Positions 1 to 10,494 of a stretch of DNA of 36,735 nt are shown here, piece after piece. Each line of letters begins with the position of its first letter. Position 1 is the first letter of the stretch. Under the pieces are notes generated by a model, which made no database searches, had not been told where the DNA came from, and saw only the letters and a program-made list of their open reading frames with translations. Origin of the DNA: Beroe ovata (lineage: Eukaryota > Ctenophora > Nuda > Beroida > Beroidae); assembly GCA_946803715.1 (NCBI GenBank), contig CAMPET010000011.1, positions 1 to 36,735 on the forward strand. The letters are read 5' to 3'. A program made the translations under genes and the position numbers.

Positions 1-580
1 ATGTCATGTAGTCGCGACGTTACAGGAAAATAAAGTATGAAATCACGTGGACAATGGACATTAATCCCTGACTCTGTAATTGACCAGTAGAGAATGATAA
101 CACAACCATGTGATTCATCAGCAAGAATGGAATGGAGGAGTACACACACACCAATGGAGGAGTACACCGCATCAATTGCGAGAACCACCAGCCCCAATTA
201 CGAGAACCACCATAGCCCCAACAACCGGACTCTGAAGGCGGAGCACTGGGGCAGCATAATATGAAGATCATAGGTCTGACAATGCCCCCCACGATGGGGG
301 AGCATATTATATGCGTCTACACACCACAAGCAACCGCGTGACGTGAATCATCACATATTGTAATTTTATGAATTATGTATGAGGTTTGTATTCAGACAGC
401 GGGGTGATCTAACTGAAAATCAGTTGTGGGGATTTTCCGATCATGAGCAGAGAACGGGTTTAGTAGAATGAGCAGATTTATTTAGTAAAATGAGCAGATT
501 TTAATCAACATTACAATAGAAGTGGGAGCAGTGATCATCTCGCATCTCTTCCCTACATATTATGCTATCGACTACTAATT
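1..580 (+). repeat. Dispersed repeat family R1, copy 1
   Basis: This stretch matches 11339-12177 closely along its length, starting from the shared motif atgtcatgtagtcgcgacg and running to catctcgcatctcttcccta near 560. It includes a short form of the 22-base minisatellite (acgagaaccaccagcccc-like units around 176-220) that is expanded in copy 2. No convincing coding frame is present. It is probably a non-autonomous mobile element. The left end is cut by the window edge, so terminal structure cannot be judged here. Confidence 0.8.
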
Positions 581-1530
581 GGGAAATAGTGGTTGAAATG
601 TTAGATATCAAGGTAAGGTACACACGGAATCTATTATTTCGCCATTTCGTCTTCCTCTCTCATGGCTGAACAATGATCATTATCGCCACACACCCCGAAT
701 TGTGGAGATATCCGAATCTAGCTGTTGACTGGTGAACTCCACAGCTAACCCCCTTTGACTGTATAATGTACTTAACGAGAAAGTGTTAGATAACAGGGGG
801 AGGTGCGACGTGCAATAATGTGCAATAATGTGCATTAATATGCAATAATGTGCAATAATGTGCATTAATGTCAATGTCAGTTTTGGGATTTTTCCAAATA
901 CTGACATGCATTGCACATTGCATCACCCCCAGATAATACGATATTATATGCCCCGAGCGAAGCGAGTGGCATATATCTCATTATTCACCGAAGCCGAAGG
1001 CTGAGTTGAATTCTCATGAAAAGAGTCAAATTTAAAAGCAGCTTTACAGCAAACCAAACAAATAATAAAACAAAGTTTCTTCCACTAGAAGTGGATACAT
1101 CCCAGTGTCCCAACAACACATAGTGTCTCCAAAGTGGGGGAAGTCACGTGCAATAGTCACGTGCTCGACTCACGTCGGCCGCCGGGCTCAATGAATACCT
1201 AAATATCAGCTCTGAGGATAGAAAAAATTAATAGCGCATGAGCGGTTCCTAGCTAGTATAACTACGATGACCCAGTAGAAGACCTACCAGTATCCTCAAA
1301 TAAGTCAATTGCCATTATGATGGGAAACCTCAGAGCTTTTATCTTTTTTTAAAGATTGAAAAGCTCTTGATAAAGTACCTGTCCGTGAAGGAGCACTATC
1401 ATGTAGCATGTAATTGAATAATTGATTGATTTGAACATTATGGTGACCATGGTATGGGAACTCTTTCACCTTTGCCCGAGAGGACTCGCAATGCTGTACT
1501 TTGTGTGCCCATTTGTAATGCCATGCCAGG
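581..1530. other. Intergenic stretch with a short tandem repeat
   Basis: I see no supported gene. At 808-870 there is a run of the 11-base unit gtgcaataat with cattaat variants. Two CACGTG hexamers sit at 1147 and 1159. The remainder is unremarkable. Confidence 0.5.
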
Positions 1531-2900
1531 CTATTTTAATTCATTGTTATCCGACTCATTTTCAGTACGCCCTTCCTTCCTTATCCATTCCTTCAGCCTA
1601 AGACCTTGCAATTTTCCCCTAACTTTAGTCCAGGATGAGGTTACAAAGTCCGTCACAAATTTGTCATAGATAAGAGGATTAACCACTGAGTTAATCGGCA
1701 GTACCACAATTGAAAATAGCCCGTAGAACGATGTTGTATCAAGGATTTCCAGCGTGTGAAGGGAACAAGTGATGAGGAATGGGATCCAGCACAGGAGATC
1801 TGTGATGATGATACGGGTTATACACTTCTGAAGACGATCACTGTTACGATCCCTGTTTTCCAATTCGTTTGCCATCATACCTTCCACCTTTCGGGCTGTC
1901 ATATTTGCCCTGATCAAGATGACCATGTAGCAGAGGGCAATGGCAATGGTAAACATCAGGTTTGTCATCAGATTCATCCAAACAAAAACTTTCTGAGGAT
2001 CATCACTTGTTACAAAATACTTGAAAACACACACCCCATCATTCCCGTAGAAGTGGATCTTTTCCCTCCCAATTACCCCGTAGTTTCTGGTGAACATGTC
2101 ATCGAACAGACGTCGTATTTCGTCCCAACTCAGTTCACCCCTCCTCAACTTTCCATAGTATGCCTCAAACACGTTTACATGGGTTTGCTTGTTTGCAGAA
2201 CCCAGAAACAGCCGAATGTTCTTATCATAGGTGTATCCATTCACAAAGAACTCTTCGAACCTATCTACAAGTGGAATTACTGATATGAGAGTTGAAGTAA
2301 GCACCACTATTGAGATTATCACAGCTATAACCAGCTTGGTGAATTTATTCATGTGAGCTCCAAAACTCTTCATGTTAACGACTCTGAAGACACTCAAACA
2401 CGTCATGGAGTATAGAGAAATGTTCGCTCCGAAGGTATTGAGAACACCAAGGCATGCACAAACCGGGCTACTCAACCAAGCTGATGTCCGGTGACAGTAC
2501 TTATCCCCGAAAAGGAACACATCGATTAAGGCGATGGAGACGAGGTAAAATCCGGTCAGGAAGCCTCCAATCGTGATCATTATGCGGAATACCGTGTTTA
2601 AAACTGAGAAGGGACTACCTGAAAAGGAGCTACCCAAAAGTCGGATTACTGTCACCAAGCTGTGACTTGTAGTAGAGGATTAGGTATGATGGACTTCCCA
2701 CAGTTGTCATTGCACTCATCAGAGTAGTCTCCACAATCCACAACACCATTGCACTCCTTAGTCTTATCGATAAGAATTCCACTGTGTTTACATTGGAAGT
2801 GGTTGGAGCACATACTCTCGTCAGAATCGTCGTCACAGTCGTAAGTCAGGTGACACACCTTATCATAGGTTATGCACTTCAGGTTGCTACATTCGAATAC
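1531..2900 (-). pseudogene. Broken LDLa plus 7TM receptor of the LGR/GRL101 type
   Basis: Two LDL-receptor class A modules are encoded at about 2897-2690. Both carry six cysteines and the acidic calcium-binding signature (CDDDSDE, CGDYSDE). A 375-codon frame follows at 2658-1531 in another reading frame. It holds six hydrophobic segments resembling TM2 to TM7 of leucine-rich-repeat glycoprotein-hormone/relaxin receptors: TM3 with SSPVCACLGVLNTFG, TM6 with TDLLCWIPFL, TM7 with NPLIY. TM1 and any leucine-rich repeats are missing. No splice pair rescues the frame between the LDLa part and the 7TM part, and a stop lies in the 7TM frame immediately upstream. The 7TM frame opens with TTG, not ATG. 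In this family LDLa modules sit at the extracellular N-terminus and the 7TM bundle signals through G proteins. I infer a deletion-bearing pseudogene or an assembly deletion. The LDLa part abuts the retroelement at 2940. Confidence 0.75.
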
Positions 2901-2939
2901 TTACTTGCTTGCGTTACTTGCGTCAGATTGGTAGAGCTC

Positions 2940-3660
2940 CTACTGGGTCATCACATCGGTTGTCTGTGACTGCCCTTGCAGATTAGCCTCTGCTCTGTTT
3001 ATACACCATTCTAGCAGCGAGTTGTTGTTCACTGCTATGTATTCGCCAGTCGGCGGATTGTCTGGGAATGTTAGCAAAAATTCTGTTAATTTGTGCTTAA
3101 ACTGGTCCAGGTCCGCTATTGGTGGCAAATTGCTAGGTAGGCAGTTCCATAATTTAGGGCCGATCACAGCAAAAGACGATTCATACAGAGACTGATTGTG
3201 CTGACTGCTGTGCCTTGCGAGACCTGGAACCTTAGCTTTAATGCCTTGGCGGGATGGTGCTGAGAACTGAACATTGACATCATTCTGACTGTGGCCATGG
3301 AGAATTTTCCACATTTGGATTATGATGTATCTCTCACGCCTGCGTTGAAGTGACATGAGACCAAGGAACTTAAGTCGTTGCCAGTAGTCAAGATGGAACA
3401 AACCCTGGATCTTGGAGGTGAATGTTCGCTGCACCCCTTCAATCAGCTTAATATCCTGGATCGCTGATGGATGCCACACTGGGCAGCAGTATTCTAAGTG
3501 ACAACGAACCAGTGATTTATAGAGAGTGATCATGGTGGTAGAATCTCTTGCTTTGAAGGCACTGAGGACCCATGATGTAATAGAACGGCTCCGCTGTACA
3601 ATAGCGCTGATATGAGGGCGCCANCGGATTGCTGTGACGTCACTCACCTTCAACATAGCG
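2940..3660 (-). mobile_element. Truncated non-LTR retrotransposon, reverse-transcriptase C-terminal end
   Basis: A minus-strand frame of about 235 codons has the layout of the C-terminal end of CR1/L2/jockey-like reverse transcriptase proteins. It shows WRPHISAIVQRS, then LYKSLVRCHLEYCCPVW, then YWQRLKFLGLMSLQRRRERY, then SLYESSFAVIGPKLWNCLP and a final segment ending LTFPDNPPTGEY. The catalytic palm motif (FADD) would lie further upstream and is absent. One N (3624) interrupts the frame. It is a 5'-truncated insertion, the usual fate of LINE copies. It lies between the broken receptor and the acceptor of the next plus-strand exon (3681), so the upstream part of that gene is either beyond it or lost. 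A diverged relative lies at 9430-9835. Confidence 0.85.
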
Positions 3661-3680
3661 GGTAACTTCTTCATCTACAG

Positions 3681-4964
3681 TTTCACAGTTGCAGGATTCA
3701 GGGACTTTCTCAAGTCGTGTCTGACGCCCAGCAGGAAGGTAAGACTCAGCAGCTCGAGTCGGGAGAGGTCAGGAAGCAGGATTAGGAGCAGTAGAAGTAG
3801 CAGGAGCCAGAGTACGTCAAAAGAATGTCCTGTTTAATTATCGGAATGGGGGGAGACTGAAGAGTTAGACAAGGAAACTACTGAAAAACACCTCGAAATA
3901 GTGTCCTGTTTAGAGGGGATTGGGAAGTGTCACCCGCAGCCAGAGGAAGGATGTTATGAAAAAGTGTGGAATCAGAGGAAGATGGCCCTTCTAAGCAGAA
4001 AAGATAGAGCAGTTGAGCTATAGCAGTGTAGGACAACTGCGTGAACGAACTAAATCTGGAAAAAAGAACCATTGAAATCACAATGGGACTTTGCCTTTAC
4101 AAACAATGGAAAATCAAAAAGTGATTATAAGTGATTGTTTCATCGCAAGCTTTTCACTTGTGTTTGTGTTTATGGCAGGAGAAGCGTCACTTCCCCTGAA
4201 GTGACCGTTGCGATGATTTTATGGGAAAATTGTGAAATGCCCTCTTGAGTAGAGCAGTAAAAAGTGATGACTTTACATTTGTTATCATATGCAGTGAATA
4301 CGATGATATCTTGGGATATGGATGATGATTTTATCTGAGTTGAAATAATTACTAACTGTCACTCAATTTTTCATGATATTGACGTATCATCTTTGATGAA
4401 ATGAAAATCAGATTAACTTGTTCCATTCCTCTTCATTGAAATTGAGATGGCCAGAATTATCCCAGACCACTTCACTTCAAATTTGGAATTGAACAAAGTT
4501 TAAAACCACTTCCTCGCTACTTAACTGTACTCTGACACACCATAACCCTGACACCATTATCTCGTCCTGGTGACAACTGACACCAGCACTCTGACACCAC
4601 TTTTTCTAGGTAGAGTAGAGAGTGGTGAGTTAGATGACGCATCGAAGGGAGAGTGGAGTAAAGACAAGAATGTTTCTAGAAACAAAATCCGCAGTTTACA
4701 GGTAGGATACGTTGTGGAGAGGAAATGTTAGGAGCTGAAAGCAATATTACTTGCTGTCGTATTGGGTAGAAATGATTGGATCAACTAACGGTGCTCATTA
4801 CAGCAAGTGTACCATAATTTGCCGATATTGGTAAAGTTAATAATATCGGGTGATCAATTTTTCTTCAGGCTGGGGATTTGTCAATGAAAGAGAGGAGAGT
4901 GCACAGTGAAGCAGCTCCAGAACCAACGTCTTCAGACGATTTCTTCATCATTGATAGAGGCTAG
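3681..4964 (+). CDS. Last three exons of an unidentified plus-strand gene
   Basis: Three exons join in one frame: 3681-3738 (after tctacag, donor gtaaga), 4610-4701 (after ctttttctag, donor gtagga) and 4869-4964 (after ttcttcag, ending in TAG). Phases agree (0 in, then 1, then 0). The joined tail is about 82 residues, hydrophilic, rich in Ser, Glu and Lys, and ends in TSSDDFFIIDRG. I do not recognise the family; a nuclear or disordered tail is plausible but not shown. The 3' end lies 423 bases before the ERCC3 start on the same strand. Upstream exons are not visible, since a retroelement fragment fills the space before 3681. The 870-base second intron contains another open stretch at 3841-4020, which I did not include. 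Support rests on splice signals and phase alone, so a chance assembly of exons remains possible. Confidence 0.45.
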
Positions 4965-5387
4965 ACCTCTTGGGTGTGCTTATTGACTTGTGGGATGGTT
5001 GTGACATTGCAGAGTGGTGAGAACTATAGCCAGATAGCTATAGCCAGATGACTTTCGGTCATGTGATTCAGCGATTGATAAGATTGACTTAAGTTCTGAT
5101 GCTTCGCTTCTCTCTTTTACCCAGTCTGAGTGACTATCTGAAGTGGTTCAGTACTGTTTGCTCAGACCTGCGCCACTCCTGACTGTGTAAAATATAAGTC
5201 ACTGGCTCAGTTATACTTCAGTCTGGGACATTTTGGATTTGTAGCCGCCTTATTTCATTATCTATTGGCAACAATTGCATCATTGTTTCGAGCATTTTAT
5301 CACTTAAATAATCTTGAACCCTCTCTCCCTCCCTCTCTCATTCTCATGACAACGCTCATACCCTTTACTTGACACCACGAGCTAGAT
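4965..5387. other. Intergenic spacer upstream of ERCC3
   Basis: This spacer presumably holds the ERCC3 promoter. It has a pyrimidine-rich tract (ccctctctccctccctctct) at about 5320-5340 and a duplicated tatagccagat at 5028-5050. No TATA box at a convincing distance is visible. Confidence 0.35.
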
Positions 5388-6722
5388 ATGATGGGAAAGA
5401 GACACAAGAGAGACAGGGGAGACACTGAGGCAGAAGACGCAGGAGACTCGAGTAGCAAGAAGAAACTGGCGATCCCCGCCAGTGCTAAACGATCAATCGA
5501 TGGTAAGATCAACGCTTCGTTTCATTGCTACAGTAAAATGTTCGTTACAACTACTCGTCCGTATTCATTAACAAAGTTGCCGAGAGATCCCTCTTTCACA
5601 CACCATGGTTAGAGAGACTTCTCATTATTTTATCGAGACATATCTAAGCCATCGCACGTTATCCTGAGAAATCACGTGATTCTCGCTCACGTGATACTCT
5701 AAATCACGTGATTCCCACTCACGTGATACTCTAAATCACATGATTCCCACTCACGTGATGCTCTAAATCGCTTGATTCTCGCACACGTGATACTCTAAAT
5801 CACGTGACAATATTGCAGTGTATGACACGTCACGTGATGAGTACGGTGCGTGTGACTACAGATCGGAGATGAAGATGAAACCAGATCACGCGACCAGACC
5901 CCTCTTCCTTACCTCAGATGGTCACATATTCCTAGAGTCATTCTCCCCTATATACAGGTGTTCCATTCACCTCGTTTCCGATATCTAAGTACCATTCTGT
6001 GTAGCACAAGCTGTGTCGCACAAACTGATACCTGATGGGTAGTCCTAAAATCCTCAAATCTTCACCATTTCATCAAAATATTTTACAATTCCATTTTCCT
6101 ACTATCACCGGTTCACTCATCTGACATTCCCTCCCACAGACAGGCACACGATTTCCTGATAGCGATAGCGGAGCCGATTTGCCGTCCCACGAACATACAC
6201 GAGTACAAACTAACCCCCTATTCACTGTACGCTGCCGTCAGTGTCGGTCTTCAGACTGATGATATTATCAAATACTTGTCACAGGTACTCCCGATTCTAA
6301 TCGTGAAGCTATGTCTGTTAAAAATTCTGTATCAAATCGACTCAAGTAATTATAACTCGAATCAATGGCTAAATCTTTGCAGTGATTTAATCACTGATTC
6401 ATAGCACTCAACATTTTGATATTTTTAACTTATCGTTAAGTTCAACTGGGGTTGCAGACTTTTTTTTCTAATACTTTCACATTGAAACTTATTATTGGAA
6501 CTTACATATGCGATCTCGAGTTTACCGTCGAAATTATAAGTCCGCCCGTTCTCAGTTGAGCAAGACGACAATGTCGAGTGGAGTTGAGGAGTTTATCAGG
6601 ATGTGTACGAGCAGTTACGGAAAGGTGAAACTCGTACTGAAACACAACAAGTACTTCCTCGAGACACCACATGTGGACGTTCTACAGTTCCTACTCAAAG
6701 ATCCCGTCCTATCAGCTGCCAG
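5388..6722 (+). CDS. ERCC3: ERCC3/XPB helicase, first four exons only (truncated)
   Basis: XPB is the 3'-5' DNA translocase of TFIIH, acting in transcription initiation and nucleotide excision repair. Exons: 5388-5502, 5819-5957, 6140-6284 and 6556-6722. All have GT-AG borders and consistent phases, giving 188 residues plus two bases. The protein starts [10 protein letters not shown], matching the basic, nuclear-signal-like start of animal XPB (MGKR), followed by an acidic stretch. Exon 2 gives [12 protein letters not shown] and [20 protein letters not shown]. Exon 3 gives [19 protein letters not shown] and [14 protein letters not shown]. Exon 4 gives [17 protein letters not shown]. This is the conserved N-terminal domain. 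The human protein is about 780 residues. Both RecA-like helicase domains, the RED motif and the thumb are absent from the rest of the window. The last border (AG then gttcga) is a weak donor. The gene is therefore truncated, a partial duplicate, or cut by an assembly misjoin. Confidence 0.92.
5669..5818. repeat. 32-base tandem repeat carrying paired CACGTG boxes
   Basis: In ERCC3 intron 1 a unit starting aaatcacgtgat begins at 5669, 5701, 5733, 5765 and 5797, an exact 32-base period. Most units hold two CACGTG palindromes about 15-17 bases apart; some are mutated (cacatg, cgcttg). The array ends at the exon 2 acceptor and CACGTG recurs just inside the exon (5830). There are no spacers of varying sequence, so this is not a CRISPR-like structure. 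Confidence 0.9.
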
Positions 6723-7640
6723 GTTCGATAATAATGTGTTTAACTATATTATAACTACCAGGATATCCTTTCCGAAACAGACTAGTTGTAGTGTAATTGT
6801 AAATTTAATTGCTCATTGACTACGGTTGAGTATATTTTAAGTCTGTTTTTCGTAATAGACTCCCAGGTTTGTAACTGAAGGCGTATACAGAATCGCGAAC
6901 AATAATCGCATGATAAGGCGCAACAATAAAGCAGCTTGGTTTGTGTTTGCATAGCTTAAAAGTTTACCCGAGGGCTCAATTACGCCCAAAATAAATTTTG
7001 GGCCGATTGTCGATCGATTGACCCCTCCACCGAGCCACGCCCTGTTTTTGTGTCATTCTTATCGATTTTTGACCCTGATACTCTACCGTAATTAGCGATC
7101 TGAAACCTAATTACTCAAATATAAACCGCAGAAAAGCATTTCGTTTGATGCTGGTCCCAAGCCTCTAGGACCACGCCCAACCCCATTTCCGACCGATCAC
7201 ATGTTTTCAATTCAATGGACATTAGACAAGGGAAACAACTCCTATATGATTTATGTTTTGAAATAAATTTTAAAGCATAAAGGTACAAAATGAATATCTT
7301 GGAGTTTCAAGAAATGAAAGCCGAATTGAAGCTGTTATGCTGAGGAGCGTCAGTCTCTTTTCAGAAGTAACAGGATTCAAAATTGCAAATATCTGAGTTT
7401 ACATTGCAATGAGCATCTCATACAAAATATATTAATAATGAGACATCATAGGGGGTCTCATATCTCATATGCTCAACTGACCAAGATTAAAGCCTTCTTG
7501 GGAGAGATTGCATGCACCGAATGTATGTGTATGCTAAATCTTTTCTCATGGAGTTTGTGTGGTTGAGTCACGTGGTGCAGCACCAACAGCACCAACCCCA
7601 ATATTTCCCAACAGATGCCGCAAGGGGCTTGCCAGCGCCA
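6723..7640. other. Stretch without a recognisable gene after ERCC3 exon 4
   Basis: I searched all frames for the next ERCC3 exons (linker, Walker A, DEVH box) and found none. AT-rich low-complexity DNA dominates. Confidence 0.5.
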
Positions 7641-7647
7641 TATTTCC

Positions 7648-8040
7648 AACCCTGACGCTGTAAGTCGTTATATATTCCGTTTACAGTTCTGGAGCCTAGC
7701 GACCCCTGCGCCGCGACTTCCGCAATCGATTGGCTGTTGAGGTATCCCCACATGACCCGAAGGTAAGACTGTATTGGTGTTCTCCGATGTTCGAGAACAC
7801 TGTCTTTTCTGATAGAGTTGGTGTGGTTCGAGCATGTGCAGGGGCAGCTCCAACACATTCCATCCGCGTATGTTTTTTCGCGAGCTGGGATGATATGCAT
7901 TGGGGATCCGGAGGATGGGCATAGCCGATCCTTTGGAAGGATCCCCGCAGCAAAACAGAATTCGGTTGAATTCTTCCGGCTCGCGTAGACGTCAGATTGC
8001 ATGAGATCCTTTTTCAGTTTCTGATTTTAGGCGAGGAGCT
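7648..8040 (-). mobile_element. Merlin/IS1595-like transposase N-terminal module, copy A
   Basis: A minus-strand frame beginning with ATG at 8002 encodes about 118 residues in the order typical of Merlin (IS1016/IS1595, ISXO2-like) transposase N-termini. It has a zinc-ribbon-like start (CPSSGSPM, later CWSCPC), then SIRKDSVLEHRRTPIQSYLR, then a helix-turn-helix-like segment (SIAEVAAQGSLGSRTVNGIY). One expected zinc ligand reads Ser instead of Cys (CPSSG rather than CPxCG). No DDE catalytic domain follows: after the shared boundary caaccctgacgctg the frame runs on into unrelated sequence. It is a fragment that cannot act alone. It is tandem with copy B, same strand. Confidence 0.65.
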
Positions 8041-8057
8041 TGCTACCCCCTTATGCC

Positions 8058-8445
8058 CAACCCTGACGCTGTGAGTTTTTATATATTCCGCTAATAGTTC
8101 TGGAACCTAGCGACTCCTGTGCCGCGACTTCTGCTATGGATTGATGGTTAAGGTAGCCCCACATGACCCGGAGGTAAGACTGAATTGGTGTTCTCCGGTG
8201 TTCGAGAACACTGTCTTTTCTGATGGAGTTCGTGTGGTTCGGGCATGTGCAGGGGCAGCTCCAACACATGCCATCCGCGTATGTTTTTTCGCGAGCTGGG
8301 ATGATATGCATTGGGGATCCTGAGGATGGGCAAAGCCGATCCTTTGGAAGGATCCCCGCAGCAAAACAGAATTCGATTGAATTCTCCCGACTCGCGAATA
8401 CGTCAGATAGCATGAAATCTTGATCTGCTTTTAGGCGAGCTAGTG
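8058..8445 (-). mobile_element. Merlin/IS1595-like transposase N-terminal module, copy B
   Basis: This is the direct tandem duplicate of copy A. The frame opens with ATG at 8413. The protein differs at only a few positions (for example CPNHTNSIRK against CSNHTNSIRK, NHQSIAEVAAQES against NSQSIAEVAAQGS), and the same CPSSGS change is present. It ends after QRQGW at a stop, again at the boundary motif caaccctgacgctg. Flanking DNA (ttttaggcgag) is also shared, so the duplication unit is about 390 bases and includes noncoding edges. Confidence 0.65.
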
Positions 8446-9429
8446 CACGTGCCAGACTTGAGACTCCGTAAAGTCAGGAGCCGCGTTGTCTGCAGGATTC
8501 CTCTGTCGACTGACTCCAAGTGTGTTGACTTGGGTCTTTCTCTACAGGAGAGTTTCCTGTATGATACATCTTTCTGATCACCTCTGATCGACTAGCTGAT
8601 CGCCGCCTCCCACAGTAAATGTCCAGTCTTGAGTTCCGTTATCCATCTCAATTCTGGTGGGGGGCATCGCCTGAAACTTCAGCATAGATGTCATCTGCAC
8701 GTGTTTCCTCACGGCTACACGGCGACAGCAAAACACCTCTCGATAGCTGCGGGCCAATGTGAGTCTTCATATCCTGTAGCTCCTTTTGTAGAGTACAATG
8801 TTCAATTCTGTGGGCTGTGGCTGGTGTCCCACGGTGAACCTGTCCCTGGACTGTTGTTATTACTTGACGTGTGCAGCTTATCCTCGTCCATGCTGAACCT
8901 TTGTCTACAAAAATGGTGGAATGAATGCGTGATTCTATAAAGTTGGGAAAGTTCAAAAATTCGGAAAGTTCAAGAAATTATACTGCTGCGTATAGGAAAC
9001 CTAACTCATGAGTCATAAAGAAAACGACAATTTGCAGTAATTGTGAGTGGTTGATAAGTGATAAGACATCTGCAACAACACTTATCTTATCGGGGACAAA
9101 ACGAAATACGCTCATTGGCTCATCGACTCACTGACATCCAATCAGATCTGAGCAGCAGTTCATTTCTAATCACAATCACTATTATCGAATTTACATCTCT
9201 GTTTATCAAGAAAAGCCGGGTAATTCTCAGAAATTGATGCTGATAAGCCCTAGTCAGTATCGTGTTATGGTTTAACCGATATTCGATAATCATACTACAT
9301 GGACTAGTGTTACAAATGAATAATACGCCATCAAGATGCGCATGCAAGGTTAACATTATTTTTATCAATTAACGGCTATTGACTACTCCCTTCCCTCATT
9401 CATGACAACCGTAGTCTCGAGTCCCCTCA
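8446..9429. other. Stretch without a supported gene
   Basis: A 102-codon minus frame at 8648-8956 and a 103-codon plus frame at 8629-8940 overlap each other. Neither has recognisable motifs, though the minus one could be a decayed continuation of the transposase. From 8960 to 9380 I see only AT-rich DNA. Confidence 0.4.
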
Positions 9430-9835
9430 GCGCGCATTGACAAGGCACATCCGCGGCTGCCAACGACTCATCTACTGGCAGAGACTGAAATCCCTCAATC
9501 TCATGCCACTGCTGAGATGAAGAGAGCGATATGTAATGATCTGTGTTTGGAAAATCACATAGGGAATCGCCCCGATCATACGAGCACATACGTCTCGGCA
9601 CAAAGTGTTATATTCCACCGCTCCCGAGAAATGCTCCTTCAATCGCCAAGTCTCTCTACGACACTTCCTTTGCTGTGGTGGGTCCCAAGTTGTGGAACAT
9701 TTTCCCCCGCAGTGTCACCTGTGCTCGGTCCCTAGAGACGTCCCTTATCATGGAAAACTATCCAGATCAACCCCCAGACCAGGGTATACATCACCTAACT
9801 CAACGCTCTACTGGACTGGAGCACAGGTGATCTAT
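9430..9835 (+). mobile_element. Decayed non-LTR retrotransposon fragment, relative of 2940-3660
   Basis: Translated in pieces with frameshifts and a stop, the plus strand shows YWQRLKSLNLMPLL, RERYVMICVWKI, then SLYDTSFAVVGPKLWN and ENYPDQPPDQG. Each piece matches the corresponding block of the fragment at 2940-3660 (YWQRLKFLGLMSLQ, RERYIIIQMWKI, SLYESSFAVIGPKLWN, TFPDNPPTGEY) in the same order. It is a dead copy from the same element family, in the opposite orientation. Confidence 0.8.
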
Positions 9836-10494
9836 GACTGATGGATAGTTGGATATCCAGCAAGAAATTACATGAGGTGACAGGAGGAGCTTACTCCGCC
9901 GACGCCCTCTTTTCCAATTGTTATATTAACTTCGCATGTGGGCGGAAATTCGAATCACGCGCGGTACCAGCTACTGTAAAACGCGCACAGGCCATGTTTT
10001 GAAAATATATCAACTCGATGTGATACTATGATGAGTATTTCCTAATTTGAAATTTCTGAATCATACCTAGTGGATACCGTGACAAGACGCGAGTACATGT
10101 AGTTTTGAAGATTTCAATGGTAACAACCTCTTAGTCTTCTATCATGTTTTCTCACACAGCATTCTAAACCGCAACCCTGTAACAGTTCATGAGCTTAAAA
10201 CAGATTAGAATTGGCATTGTATGATATTCATGTAGACCATTGACCATTGACCATTATTGGCAACTTGCGCCAATGTCAATGCAGCAATAGTAGGTCTCAA
10301 TGAGGTAACATTCATATTTGACACCGTGTTGTCTTCGAGATCTAGATGAATGTCTAATGTCTAGTATATTACACGGTGTAATGGATGCACATCTATAGTA
10401 CACGGTGTACCTGTAATATAGATGCTGTTCTATTACACGTCGAATGCTCTAACATGTAAGGGATATCTGGGTTAGAGGTTTTGTATGACAAAAT
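9836..10494. other. Stretch without genes; repeated ACACGGTGT palindromes
   Basis: No coding frame is supported. Between 10320 and 10440 the motif acaccgtgt/acacggtgt occurs three times, twice as near-perfect 13-base inverted repeats (ttacacggtgtaa at 10370-10382, gtacacggtgtac). A ttgaccattgaccattga repeat lies at about 10237-10254. Confidence 0.5.

Noticed and set aside
3634-3837. Plus-strand frame ending in an Arg/Ser-rich stretch, reminiscent of SR proteins
   Set aside because: It reads through a good donor (gtaaga at 3739). A different frame of the same exon joins two further exons in phase.
5669-5818. Possible CRISPR-like array of regular repeats
   Set aside because: Units are contiguous with no unique spacers, in a eukaryotic intron; it is a tandem minisatellite.
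8648-8956. 102-codon minus frame as the missing transposase catalytic domain
   Set aside because: No DDE-type motif could be recognised and a plus-strand frame of equal length overlaps it.
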